Below are positions 1 through 11,600 of a stretch of 64,000 bases of DNA, in pieces (within the stretch, counting starts at the first letter, position 1; every line of letters starts with the position of its first letter). The DNA is from Carya illinoinensis (Eukaryota > Streptophyta > Magnoliopsida > Fagales > Juglandaceae). The notes beneath the pieces are model-generated. The model made no database searches, was not told the origin of the DNA, and saw only the letters and a list, made by a program, of their open reading frames with translations. Location: positions 18,797,001-18,861,000 of the forward strand of contig NC_056755.1 in NCBI RefSeq assembly GCF_018687715.1, written 5' to 3'. A program made the position numbers and the translations under genes.

Positions 1-1010
1 TCACCTATCGGAGCACGTCTTCACAGAAGAAGGTTGGCCCTCAAGTGGTGCTTTCGAATGTCTCTTTAGCCACACTCAACGGCACAACTGGAAGCTAAAT
101 ACCCAATGATCCGAAGGATGCGATGAACCCAGCTACTATAGATTATTGTAGTCTTTCAGAGTTTAATGTCCCACCAACTACTGGAGAAGCCCCATTCAAT
201 CAGAGAATTAACTCCTTCCCACCAAACATTTTCCCATCAGTCACTCAAGATTTTCACACTTCACAATTAATGGCAACATAGTCTCTCTATAGCAACTTTG
301 TAGATTCGGCACTGTAGAATTTCACCTTCCCCCAACTTTAAATATAGAGGTTTGGTCCTCTCAATGGATGAAGATTCAAGCAGCGGTTTTGGATTTAAAA
401 GCTATACAGTAGAAAAAGACTAGGCCATCTCAACAAGGCCCATCGAATCATCTGTTTGAAGTCAAACTAGATACTTTAGGAAAGCCTGATGAATTTTAAG
501 GCCTACCTGTCGGTCAATCTCAGATAAATGCTCAGGCTCAACAAAGCAAATGGAAATATGACCCTCTTTTCAATGCTCATAACCCCACCAAAAAAAAAAA
601 AAAAAGCAAAAGGACCTAAATTTCCTCCCCACTATTTCGTACCAGTTGGTTCAACTCATCACGCCCAGCTTGGGCCCTCACCCTCAATCTGAAACTCTTC
701 CTACAAAGAAGCCTAGGCCCACCATCATATATGTGGCCAAATATAAATCATCTAATCCGGAAGGATTTCAAGCCCATTCTGCATTACAAATGCCATCAGA
801 GAGTTCGGCAACTCTAGTCCCTCTATCAAAAATTGAAGCTCCACTGAAAAGGACTGCTCCTCCTTGTACTAAATATGTTGATCCATCGAAACTAAGTGTT
901 CGTTTGAAAGCAAATAACAAAAAATTATTTTATTTATTAATCACGCTATCATTTACATTATTTCTAAATAAAATCGAAAATTTTTACAAATTATGTGTGA
1001 ACAAAAAATG
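1..1010. other. Unclassified decayed sequence with a 121-codon ORF
   Basis: I recognise no gene here. A plus-strand frame at 646-1011 encodes a proline- and lysine-rich peptide (121 codons) without a domain I can name; upstream reading is broken by stops. An A-run of about 17 bases lies near 591-607. The base composition (about 45 percent GC by eye) differs from the very AT-rich DNA that follows at 1010, so this may be the end of a decayed element whose rest lies outside the window. Inference only. Confidence 0.3.
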
Positions 1011-2850
1011 ATAAACATTATTATTAAATTTGCAATAATTATTAATGTATAAATTAAAACAAATCAAATTAATATCATCAATTTATCTTAATTACAAGCG
1101 AACTTATATGAATATAAAAAAATTAAATAATATATTTTCAAATGAAAAATAAAAATGAACATACCAGGAAGTGGAGCACAAACAGAGGAACAACGTGGGC
1201 ACAACGAATTGATACCAACCAGATTGATGAACAGTCAAATAAAATCAAAAGCACAAATCTGTAAATAAAACATACATAAAAAAATATTCTAACGATAAAA
1301 AAAATCATATTAATAAAATATATAAAAGATAAAAGATAAAAGGCTATAAAAAAACTACAAAAAATGGAAATGCTATTTTGTTTTATTTTTTATTATAATA
1401 TTTGTGTTAATAAATTAATGTTCATCAAATTTTTAAAATTTTTTAAACAAATTTTTAAAATAAAAAGACTAAGTACTATATTTATATATAAAAACTTAAT
1501 AACCATAACTTTGAAGTGATTAGTAAGCAAAATGGTAATGGTGTTTTACTATTTGATTCTAAATAAACAGTTAATTATAAGAATTTAGACAATTTTCTTA
1601 TCATTTTTGTAAATAAAAGATTGTAAAAAAATGACAAAAATAAAGAATATAAAAAAGATGACTTTATTTTTTTTACTTTCCTTTATAATGTTTATATTAA
1701 TCAAGAATTGTTTATAAAATTTTTAAAAACTTTCCAAACATTGATATTAACTTTGCAAACTTTCCAATTATAAATTTCAAAACTTTCCAAACATTGATAT
1801 TAACTTTGCAACAATTATTATAGTATAAATTAGAGTGAATAAAATAGTGAAAGAAAAAAGATTCAATAAATTACATGTCAGTAGTTATAAAAAACATTCA
1901 GTCAAGCCCACCTCATTATAAATAAAATTCTACAATAATGCAAATTTTTAATTTTTTTCTTATTTTAAAATTTTAATATAATCATATGCACAATTTTATA
2001 TATTAAAAAATAGGATTAAATATTCGATCCATGCACGTAAATTTACAAATCATAATTGAAGATATATGTCCTAATAGCTAAACAAACAAATCAAAATTTT
2101 ATAATGCAAAAAAAAATTTAAAAAAAATTTAATTTTTTTTTTACATTTTAAATTCTAAGTGAAATTTTATTTATAACTCATATATTAAGCAAAAACATTT
2201 AAATTAACTGTGTACTAATATCTAGATAACAAAAATCTTTTATAAACATTATTATTAAATTTTGAGTCATTATTAATGTATAAATTAAAAAAAATAAATT
2301 TAACAGCATTTTAAATTTTATTTGTTTATATTTTTAATTCTTAATATAATTTTATATAAAATTCATATATGAATTGAAACAATTTAAATGAAGTATATGC
2401 TAATAGTTAAATACTGAAATTTTTTTATAAAAATTATCATTAAATTTACAATAATTATAATTATTAATGTATGAATTGAAACAAATAAAATTTTACAACA
2501 TTTCAAATTTTTTTTGATGTTTTAAATTCTTAATATAATTTTATGTAGAATTGATATATTAAGTAGAAAAATTTAAAACTTAAATTTAAGAGGAAAAAAC
2601 ATTTTAAATTTTTAATAAAATTTTATGCAAAATTTAGACATTAAGTGAAAAAATTTAAACGAACTATATACTAATACATAACTAATGAAATTTTTTTATA
2701 AATATTATTATTAAATCTGTAATTAATCATCAATATATAAATCAAGAGAAATAAAATTTTACAACATTTTTAATGTAATTTCATATTTTAAATTGTTAAT
2801 AAAAATATAGTAAAATTGAAATATTAAGTGAAAAAATTTAGATCAAAATG
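1010..2850. repeat. AT-rich DNA with degenerate ~180-bp repeats
   Basis: No gene is visible. A recurring module (a TTTATAAA-ATTATTATTAAATTT core, then AATTATTAATGTATAAATT, then ACATTTTAAATTCTTAATATAATTTTAT) appears near 1012, 2240, 2420 and 2695, with a related stretch near 1700-1860. Spacing is roughly 180-270 bp, so the copies are imperfect and partly interrupted. It looks like a decayed tandem or dispersed AT-rich repeat. Family not recognised. Confidence 0.5.
1728..1811. repeat. 31-bp direct repeat pair
   Basis: The string beginning AACTTTCCAAACATTGATAT occurs at 1728-1758 and again at 1781-1811, offset 53 bp and identical by eye. It is a small local duplication inside the AT-rich tract. 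Confidence 0.8.
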
Positions 2851-2924
2851 CTGCCGTTTAAACCTTTTCAACCCACACCGTCCCTATCCAAAACGGCGTC
2901 GTTTTGACACCACCAAAATCCTAA

Positions 2925-2933
2925 CTATAAAAG
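2925..2933 (+). promoter_or_regulatory. TATA box of the orphan promoter
   Basis: CTATAAAAG sits about 20-30 bp upstream of a CT-rich tract, the usual distance to a plant transcription start. Confidence 0.5.
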
Positions 2934-2980
2934 CAGCATAAACTCCTCTCTCTCCCTTCCAGATCTTTCTCGCCCACCTC

Positions 2981-2983
<3 letters not shown>

Positions 2984-3021
<38 letters not shown>
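2984..3021. repeat. (CT)n microsatellite in the leader
   Basis: About 19 uninterrupted CT units, a common feature of plant 5' leaders and a likely polymorphic marker. Confidence 0.95.
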
Positions 3022-3023
<2 letters not shown>

Positions 3024-4560
3024 TTGTTTCTTCTTCCCCGCCCCACCTTCTTTCGCTCCTCTTACATTTTTTTTTCTCTTTGTGTTTAGATGTGTGTTTC
3101 ATTTCTCTCTGATTGCTTTGCCCTTTTTTTTTCCCCTTGAGATTCCCACTCCCCCTTTCATTCTCTCTTTGTTTTTGCTTCCCCGTGCCCTCCCCTCTTC
3201 TTCTCCTGCTTTTACATATTGTTTTGTTTGGCTTTTGCTTGTTTTTTTTTTGCCATTTGATTTCAGATCTGTGGTTGATTTGCTGTATAAAATAGCATTT
3301 TGTGGGTGTTGCCGATTTTTTTGTTTGTGTTTGGGATCCTCTTGTGGGTTGAAAGTTGGGATTTTTTTCGTCATTTTGGGACGGTTTTGATGGGTTCTTG
3401 CGAGGGTTTGTTTGGTTGCTTATTTTTGTTTGCATGTTTTAGGAATTTCTTTGTGGGTTTTTTCGATTTTTGTTGTTGCGGTAGTCGATGATGCCTTGGC
3501 AGTGTTCTTGATGTTTTTCTTGTCTTCTTGGAGTGTTTTTTCAGATAGCTTCGAGTGTTCTTCTTATGTTTTCTTTTTAGTTTTCATCCCGTGGTTGATG
3601 ATGAAGTTTTTTTTTTTTTCAATTCCTTCAAAGTATTTTTTTGTTTCTTACTCGTTTGCTTTGATGCTCTTTTTTTGTTTATTTATTTTTTTTTTTTGCG
3701 TTTAGATCTGTGTTCTTAATCTTTTTATCTTTTCCATTCATGTTTATTTTTTGTTTTGTTTGTTCTTACAGGTCTGAACACATCTTCAAAGATCTGAAGA
3801 GACCTGTTTTTGGTTTATTTTCTTGCGTTTATTTACAGATTTGAACATATTGTTGCGTTTGTTGTTACATTCATGTAGAAAAAAAAATTTCTTGGGTTTC
3901 ATGTATATTCGATTAAAGTTTTTTTCCTTGCATCTCAGATCTGTAGAATAATTTTTTTTTTTTTTTTGCGATCTGTGTTCTTATACCTTTTCAGTTTGAA
4001 GAGATCGGTTCTTGGTTTATTTTCTTGCATATATTTAGAGATCTGAACAGATTTGAACAGTTCTGAAGATATCTGTTTGTTCTTTCATCTCTTCGTGTAT
4101 ATTCGATTCACGATTTCTTTTTCCTTGCGTTTCAGATCTGTGGAATACATTTTTTTTTGCGATGTCTTGTTAGGGTTTTTCAGTTTTCGCTCCAAGTTTT
4201 TTTTTTTTTTTTTGTTGCGTTTGATTTCTTCCAATTTTTTTTCTTGTTTATCGCCGTTTGATGTATATTACCTTTGTATTTTTCAAATCTACAAAACAAA
4301 AATTGTTTTTCTTTCCATTTGTGTTTCTATGCTTTTTCTGTTTTCGGTTCAAGTTATTTCAGTTGCAAAACTTGAACCTTCAAGTTCTTTTTTTTTTTTT
4401 TGCTATCTGTGTTCATATGTTTTTGTTTTTTTTTTTTTGCTTTCCATTCAAGTTTATTTATTTTTTGTTGGGTTTGATTTGTTCTACTTTTTTGTTTCTT
4501 GTTCTTCAAATTTTGATTTATATGACTTCTGTGTTTTTTTGATTTCTCCCCCACCGACGT

Positions 4561-4890
4561 ATCTTTACTAACTGTGTTTTATTTTTATTTCTTAGTATTC
4601 TGAGTACATACGAGCAAATCAGAAGATGCAATTTTTTGATGTGTTTCATTTTATTTGCTAAGATGTATATGCATATTAGCAACTGTGTTTTTTTTTTTTT
4701 TGTTGGGTTTACTTTCTGTATTTTTTTTCCTTTTACACACTAACTGTGTTTTTTATTTTTATTTTTAGGTGTTCTCAGTACATACGAGCAAATCTTCTCG
4801 AGCAAATCAGAAGTTGGAATTTGCATGATGTGTTTGATTTTTTTATTGGGTTTACCTTCTGTATTTTGAGATGCATATGCATATCATCTA
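4561..4890. repeat. ~175-bp imperfect tandem duplication
   Basis: The module TAACTGTGTTTT, T-rich, TTAG, GTACATACGAGCAAATC, AGAAG, GATGTGTTT, GATGCATATGCATAT occurs at about 4566-4690 and about 4739-4885. Both copies carry the ACATACGAGCAAATC core; the second adds an internal AGCAAATCTTCTCG step. Both place an intron-acceptor-like TTAG before the core. Confidence 0.7.
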
Positions 4891-4909
4891 ATTACTTACT
4901 GTAAGAAAT

Positions 4910-5410
4910 TCATTCATATAATACAATTCATTCTCACAGTACTGAGAAAGGGAATAAGAACATACCTGAGATTCACATTCACGAGTAATTTGCTCTAGCG
5001 TAATTTTTATTTTTGAAAGTTAGAATACAGACAGTAGAGTTGGAAGATACGAGATGAAAGACATTATTATTAACATTTAAATCTCAGTCAGATTCAATTT
5101 ATCAAACTAGGTAATAACCTTTAAGTGTAAAAAGACAATAAAATCAAGGCGGCTGAGCAAAACGGCACTAAGGACAACGAACTGAATAACAAAATTAAGG
5201 GACAAAAAAGGAAATTAAACAGTAAAAGTAAATTAGTCGGTGAAAAGGTATAAAGACCAAAATAACTGTCGGTAAAATAAATGAAAAATGTAAACGATTG
5301 TAATTGTCAAACAAAACCAAGGGTAAAATAGGAAAAAAATAGTTAGACGAAATTATTGTTCTTAACCGATTCGCATTTTATATATTAGTATAGATATATA
5401 TATTAAAAAG
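4910..5410. other. No gene seen
   Basis: AT-rich intergenic DNA without a sustained frame. Stretches such as AAAACGGCACTAAGGACAAC (about 5159) suggest decayed transcribed sequence, but nothing is recognisable. Confidence 0.5.
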
Positions 5411-5412
5411 AT

Positions 5413-5645
5413 CACTTTTTTTTAATAAGATCTACATTTTTATTAAAGGTATGTGCAAGATTTTCATGCTTAAAATTTGTATCTAATATTACACTTTTTT
5501 TAATATGATCTATATTTTTATAAAAGGTATGCGTGAGATTTTCGTATTTAAAACTTGTATATAATTTTACACTTTTTTAATATAATCTACATTTTTTTAA
5601 AAGGTCTGTGCCATATTTTCACACTTAAAACTTATATATAGTACT
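5413..5645. repeat. Three tandem copies of a ~79-bp unit
   Basis: Units start at 5413, 5492 and 5570. Each begins CACTTTTTTTAATA, continues with GATCTACATTTTT, AAAGGTATG and a TTTTC-TTAAAACTTGTAT block, and ends before the next CAC. Copies differ at about 15-20 percent of positions by eye, so the array is old. Confidence 0.85.
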
Positions 5646-5804
5646 ACTCAACTGTATTTATATCTTTTTGAATTGTAAAATTATAGAAATCTAAATTTTA
5701 TTATTTATCATCCTCATACATCACACATAATATGTTTTTTAGATTAATTAAATTATTCTATTAATTATTTATATATTATATATTTGATAAGAGAAAAAAT
5801 AATA

Positions 5805-5823
5805 AAAAAATAATATATGACTT
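5805..5823. repeat. Left TSD of the 5.8-kb retroposon
   Basis: 19 bp, identical to 7067-7085. Confidence 0.9.
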
Positions 5824-7066
5824 TTTTTTTATGGAAATATGCTTCAGTGCATTCATTCATAACGAAGTTACAACTGTGACTTATCAATACAGGAGAACCA
5901 GACTATAAGTCAACTAACGCAACTGCTCAGGAGCTTCCCCGTCAACAAATTTCTTTGTGACGGACATTGTCTAAACTTCTACACCTTCTCTCCTGACAAC
6001 AGTCAAAAGAGAAAGCGCTCTGTCAAAACAGAGCTAAAAACCACCTTTTTTCTCTAAAGAAAAAAGGTACATCCACGCTCCATCCTCTCAAGGAGGAGGA
6101 GTATAACCACACTCTATCCTCTCAAGGAGGAGGAGTACCAACACCTACATTCCTCCAAAAGAGGAGTAGGACAAAACACCCACATTCCTCTAAAAGGAGT
6201 GGGACTCCAGCCTATTTATTATTAATAAAACCTAATACAACTTACAAAAACCAGAAACTTAAAAAAAACAGATAAAGGCCTATTGTGCCGTGGGGGCCCA
6301 GCCCAAGCCAAGACCCTGCGTGTGTGCCCGTGGGGGCCCAGCCCAAACCAACCCGTTAGGGTTGCGTCGTTTCATTCTCCCGCCGCCACCCACTATCCCT
6401 GTAAACCAGCCTGCACACGAGCCGGCCGCTCCACCCCGATGCAAGGGAAAACGTCACTGACCCAGGTGAACGCACGACAACCCATAAAACCACAAGCCAA
6501 AAACAGAGCAGCAAAGCTCCATCGCCATCAACCTCTTCCATGGACGCCGTCTCGCCCCGGCCAAGGACCGCCATCCCCAGCTCAGACCCATAACCCACAA
6601 CTCGAACCATACCCAGAGTAGCCCCGCCTCGCCTCGAACCACTTCTCCAGCTCCCTCACCGTATGCCTTCCTTCCTCGCCGTTTACCCTCCACCTACGCC
6701 GAAGGACCACCGAATGATCCCCGGAGCAGGAACACCACAAACGACCCATGAACGTCCATACCAAAACAGAGCATCAAGCTCCGTCCCACACCACCTCTTT
6801 CCCACCATCCCCTCCTCCCCTTGTCCTGCAGAAACGGCCTAGACGAACATCCGGCACTCCAATACAACCAGACTAAACTAGGAAAGCAGGAAAACAAAAG
6901 TAAAAAAGAACATGAGAAAGGAAGAGGGGAGGGAGGGAGGTGGGAGCGGCTCCCACCTCCCTCTGCGGAGGATTTCTGACTTGCTTTCTAGAGAGAGGCG
7001 GGAGAAAGGAGCCGAGTCTGACAGATCCTTCTAGCGGACGTCATTGGCATGAAAATTAATAAAGCC
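5824..7066 (-). mobile_element. Non-autonomous retroposon with 19-bp TSD
   Basis: The 19-mer AAAAAATAATATATGACTT is present at 5805-5823 and 7067-7085, enclosing 1243 bp. Immediately inside the left copy is a T-run, the complement of a minus-strand poly(A) tail, so the element reads from 7066 down to 5824. Its 5' part (7060-6290) is GC-rich, unlike the flanks, and its 3' part carries reiterated pyrimidine/GGAGGAGGAG modules (6060-6210). No reverse transcriptase or RNase H is visible. Long TSD plus poly(A) is the signature of target-primed (LINE-machinery) insertion, so it is either an internally deleted LINE or a SINE-like or processed-transcript insertion. The perfect TSD suggests a fairly recent event. 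Confidence 0.8.
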
Positions 7067-7085
7067 AAAAAATAATATATGACTT
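7067..7085. repeat. Right TSD of the 5.8-kb retroposon
   Basis: 19 bp, identical to 5805-5823. Confidence 0.9.
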
Positions 7086-8154
7086 GTATCGTAAGGATGA
7101 GGAAAAGACGTGAGATGTTTTCAAGCAACATAACTTAGAAAACCTTCAAGTATGCTAATCTACGCGTTTGACGTCATAGACTCAGAAGATATGGAAAGCC
7201 GCAAAAGATGTTGAAAACTTGAAACAAAGTAATAATGATCTACTTACACTTTAAGAAACACCAAGCGTTAAGAACGAGAGCAGCAAACCATCGAGGAAAA
7301 AATATTAGGAAATTTCCCTCTTTGTCTCGTATTGACTTTATGCCCATCTTCCTTGTCTGAATTTCATTGAAAGACTCAATATAAATATAACTTTTTTAAA
7401 ATGAAAATGATGCTTTGAAAATGAACAAGCATGAAATAGAATATGCAATTTCCAGTATCTATAATAATAGTTTTAGTAAATTTATCTGGGTGTATTAAAT
7501 ACTTAAATAAATATTATAGAATCTATTTCATTTCCAGTACTCGGTACGGATTGGTTACATAAAATTAAAAATCTTATCTTAACTCATCATTATAATTTTT
7601 TTAAATTTTAATATAAAATTAATATTAAAAAATTATATTATAATAAAATTTTATTCATTATTATTTAAAATATCTAACTTCATCTCTTCTCATTTATGTA
7701 ACTACACATCTAAATATTGAAATTCGATCAAAAAATTTAGAAAATATTTATCATTCGAGTTTTGCATTATACTATAGTTGTGAAGCTCCGAAGAAGATTG
7801 GAAGAGCCTCTTTTTAAAAAATAAAAATAATACATGCATAATTATTTTTTACTTTTTACACAAATTTGTTAACAAAATTGTTGTGCTTATACTATTTCTC
7901 AATGAAACCTTCTTTTTCTTATTGGCTTGGATTATTTTCGCACCTTTTTATTTCACTTGGTTTCACTTTTATACGGTCATTTTCTGCAATTTTTTCTTTC
8001 AGATAAAATAATCATTAAAAAATAGACAGGGACCACATCAACACAACATAAAAGAGTGAGACTATATCACAATATACGGATATATTGAGACAATTTAAAT
8101 CAACCATTGTAATTGAGATCACAAATTTAAAATAAAAAGTGACAAAATTTAGAG
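7086..8154. other. Intergenic DNA; MITE-like AT-rich segment near 7550-7720
   Basis: No gene is seen. The segment at about 7550-7720 (GGTTACATAAAATTAAAAATCTTATCTTAACTCATC split over 7552-7587, then AATATTAAAAAATTATATTATAATAAAATTTTATTC split over 7620-7655) resembles the GTTTGGTTACACA-type AT-rich elements listed elsewhere, in reverse orientation. Confidence 0.4.
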
Positions 8155-8410
8155 TCTCATTTGATATAAGATAGTTTATTAAAAGTTGAATAAAATATTA
8201 TTATAATATAATTTTTAATATTAATTTTATTTTGAGATTAAAAAAATTTAAATTATATTTTATATTCTATGTAAAAATTTATAAAAATTATAATAATTAG
8301 ATAAAATAAAATAAAATAATTTAAATTTAGATATTTAATCTAATCTTAAAATAAGACGGGATAAAATGATATAATTTAGATTTAAATATTTAAACTAATT
8401 CTAAAATACG
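8155..8410. mobile_element. AT-rich MITE-like element (GATGAGAT family)
   Basis: TCTCATTTGATATAAGATAG, then AATAAAATATTATTATAATA and TTTTAATATTAATTTTATTT, then an AAATTTA/AATTAT tract. It matches in order the modules of the copy at 52,921-53,120. No coding capacity. It lies immediately upstream of the callose synthase promoter. Boundaries are approximate and no TSD was fixed. Confidence 0.45.
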
Positions 8411-8429
8411 CATTGTTAGAAAAATATAA

Positions 8430-8676
8430 AAAATCACATATTATTACTATATTATATAAAAAAGTTTTAAATTCAAAATTCAAACCAACTCACCAATTTG
8501 GCCTATTACCGTATAATGTACACTGTATACACGGGCAATTAAACGCTGAAGCAGCCATTGGCTTTTTCCTGTTACCTTTCGTCGTTCCGCCGAATCCGCC
8601 CTAGGCGTTCTCCACTCCGACTCTCTCTCTATCTCTCTCATCCGGAACCCACCATTTCCGGATCTGACGCCACAAC
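8430..8676 (+). promoter_or_regulatory. Core promoter and 5' leader of callose synthase
   Basis: A TATA-like ATATTATATAAAAAAG lies at about 8450-8465. Further down is a short CT-rich leader (about 8620-8640, CTCTCTCTCTATCTCTCTC), then GC-rich sequence and the ATG at 8677 in the context CACAACATGAG. The AT-rich MITE-like element ends only about 20-40 bp upstream of the TATA region, so some upstream control elements may derive from it (inference). Confidence 0.5.
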
Positions 8677-11600
8677 ATGAGTCTCCGGCAACGCCCATCT
8701 CGGGCCCCTTCTGAATTCGAGCCCTACAATATCATCCCTATCCACAACCTCCTCGCCGACCACCCCTCCCTCCGGTTCCCGGAGGTCCGCGCCGTCACCA
8801 CCGCGCTCCGAGCTGTTGGGGATCTCCGCAAGCCCCCTTACTGCCGATGGGAACCGCAAATGGACCTCCTCGACTGGCTCGCCATCTTCTTCGGCTTCCA
8901 GACCGACAATGTTCGGAACCAGCGCGAGCACCTGGTCCTCCATCTTGCCAACGCCCAGATGCGCCTTTCCCCTCCTCCCGACAACATCGACGCCCTCGAC
9001 GCCTCCGTTCTGCGTAAGTTCCGCCGGAAACTCCTCCGCAATTATACCGCCTGGTGCTCCTACCTCGGCAAGAAATCCAACATCTGGATCTCCGACCGCA
9101 CTCAGGCCGCCTCCGAACACCGCCGCGACCTCCTCTACGTCTCTCTCTACCTCCTCGTCTGGGGCGAGTCCGCCAATCTACGCTTTGTCCCCGAATGCAT
9201 TTGCTTTATTTTCCATAACATGGCCATGGAACTGAACAAGATTCTGGAGGGTTACATAGACGAGAACACGGGTCAACCGGTGATGCCCTCGATTTCGGGC
9301 GAGAACGCGTTCTTGAACTGCGTTGTGAAACCGATATACGAGACGATTAGGACCGAGGTTGAGAGTAGTAAGAACGGAACTGCGCCGCACAGTGTGTGGC
9401 GCAACTACGATGATATCAACGAGTATTTTTGGAGTAAAAGGTGTTTTCAGAAGCTCCAGTGGCCGATCAAGTTAGATAGTACTTTTTTCGTGACTACTGG
9501 TAGAGCGGGGAGACATGTGGGGAAGACCGGCTTCGTGGAGCAGAGGTCGTTTTGGAACTTGTTTAGGAGTTTCGATAGGTTATGGGTGATGCTGGTGTTG
9601 TTTTTGCAGGCGGCTATTATTGTTGCATGGGAGGGGAAGGATTATCCATGGCAGGCATGGAAGAGCAGGTATGTGCAGGTGCGTGTTTTGACTGTGTTTT
9701 TCACGTGGAGTGGGTTGAGGTTCTTGAAGTCCTTGTTGGACGCCGGGATGCAGTATAATTTGGTCTCAAGGGAGACGTTGGGGCTTGGGGTGAGGATGGT
9801 GATGAAGAGCGTGGTTGCTGCCACTTGGATTCTGGTTTTCGGGGTGTTTTATGGCAGGATATGGTCGCAGAAGAACGCTGATAGGAGGTGGTCCCCTGAG
9901 GCAGATAGAAGGGTGGTGACTTTTCTTGAGGTGGCGCTGGTTTTCGTGTTGCCGGAGCTTCTGGCAGTGGCACTGTTTATAATTCCGTGGATCAGGAATT
10001 TTCTTGAGGAGACAAACTGGAGGATCTTTTATATGTTGTCATGGTGGTTTCAGAGCAGGACTTTTGTGGGTCGTGGGTTGACGGAGGGTCTCGTGGATAA
10101 CATCAAGTACACTTTGTTCTGGGTTTTAGTGCTTGCTACGAAATTTTGTTTTAGTTACTTTTTGCAGATTAAACCGATGATTGCCCCATCAAAAGTAATT
10201 TTGAAAGAAACCGTGCATTATCAATGGTATCAGCTGTTCAAAAACAGTAACAGATTAGCAGTTGTGCTATTGTGGCTCCCTGTTATTTTGATTTACTTAA
10301 TGGATATTCAGATTTGGTACTCAATCTACTCGTCTCTTGTTGGGGCAGCAGTGGGGTTGTTTCAGCACTTAGGTGAGATTCGAAATATTGAACAATTGAG
10401 GCTGAGGTTCCAGTTCTTTGCAAGTGCCATTCAATTCAATCTCATGCCAGAGGAGCAGCTGTTAAATTCAAGGGGGATGAGGAATAAGTTTAAGGATGCC
10501 ATCCATCGGTTGAAACTGAGATATGGGCTTGGTCGACATAGGAAGCTTGAATCCAACCAGGTTGAGGCAAATAAGTTTGCTTTGATATGGAATGAAATCA
10601 TTTCGATATTCAGGGAAGAAGATATCATCTCTGACCATGAGCATGAGCTGTTAGAGCTGCCCCAGAATTCTTGGAATGTCAGGGTCATCCGCTGGCCTTG
10701 TTTCCTTCTCTGTAATGAACTGCTGCTTGCACTCAGTCAGGCGAAAGAGTTAGTAGATGCTCCTGATAAGTGGATCTGGTATAAGATAAGAAAGAATGAG
10801 TACAGGCGTTGTGCTGTGATTGAAGCTTATGACTCTATCAGGCACTTGTTGCTTGAGATTATCAAAATAAACACTGAAGAGCATTCCATCATGACCATAT
10901 TCTTTCAAGAGATCGATCACTCTATTCAGATTGAGAGGTTTACTAAGACATTTAATATGACCGTACTACCCCAGCTTCATGCCCAGTTGATCAAACTTGT
11001 TCAGCTATTGAACAAGCCTAAGAAAGATCCTAGCCAGGTGGTGAATATACTGCAGGCCGTATATGAGATTGCTAAACGGGATCTTTTCAAGGAGAAGAAG
11101 AGCATTGAACAGCTGAGGGAGGATGGTTTGGCTCCCCGTAGTCCCGCTTCCACTCAGGGGCTGCTTTTTGAGAATGCTGTCAACTTGCCTGATCCCAGTA
11201 ACGAGACTTTCTATCGGCAGGTTCGGCGGTTGCACACAATTCTTACCTCTCGGGACTCTATGCACAATATCCCAGTAAATCTTGAGGCAAGACGCCGAAT
11301 TGCCTTCTTCAGTAACTCCCTTTTCATGAACATACCCCATGCACCCCAAGTTGAGAAAATGATGGCCTTCAGTGTTCTGACTCCTTACTACAGTGAAGAA
11401 GTACTCTTTGGTAAAGAACAACTTAGAATGGAGAATGAAGATGGGGTTTCTATCATGTACTATTTGCAAACAATTTATGCTGATGAGTGGACAAATTTTA
11501 TAGAGAGGATGCGCCGAGAAGGAATGGTGAAAGAGGAAGAATTATGGACAACGAGGCTAAGGGATCTTAGGCTTTGGGCATCATACAGGGGTCAGACACT

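Larger units (their letters stand above)
2850..4910 (+). promoter_or_regulatory. Orphan promoter plus leader-intron-like block
   Basis: A palindromic GC element AAAACGGCGTCGTTTT lies at 2890-2905 and a TATA box (CTATAAAAG) at 2925-2933. A CT-rich leader follows (2945-3060). Then come about 1.8 kb of T-rich sequence with repeated AGATCTG motifs (about 3265, 3705, 3935, 4034, 4134) and several TTACAG or TTTCAG acceptor-like sites. This is the architecture of the 5' end of a highly expressed plant gene (TATA, CT leader, T-rich leader intron, as in polyubiquitin genes). No coding exon follows before the retroposon at 5824. Either the gene body was lost or this is a captured promoter. A remote alternative is an upstream leader for the callose synthase at 8677. 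Confidence 0.5.

Noticed and set aside
2884..3435. 183-codon minus-strand ORF rich in Arg, Glu and Lys, and other Phe/Ser-rich ORFs at 3082-4571
   Set aside because: They are translations of CT- and T-rich leader and intron sequence; composition, not coding signal, keeps the frames open.
6283..6897. Overlapping ORFs on both strands in the GC-rich retroposon body
   Set aside because: High GC reduces stop codons; none has a recognisable domain.
8638..9120. 160-codon minus-strand ORF over the callose synthase 5' end and similar ORFs on the opposite strand
   Set aside because: Shadows of the real gene caused by its GC-rich codons.
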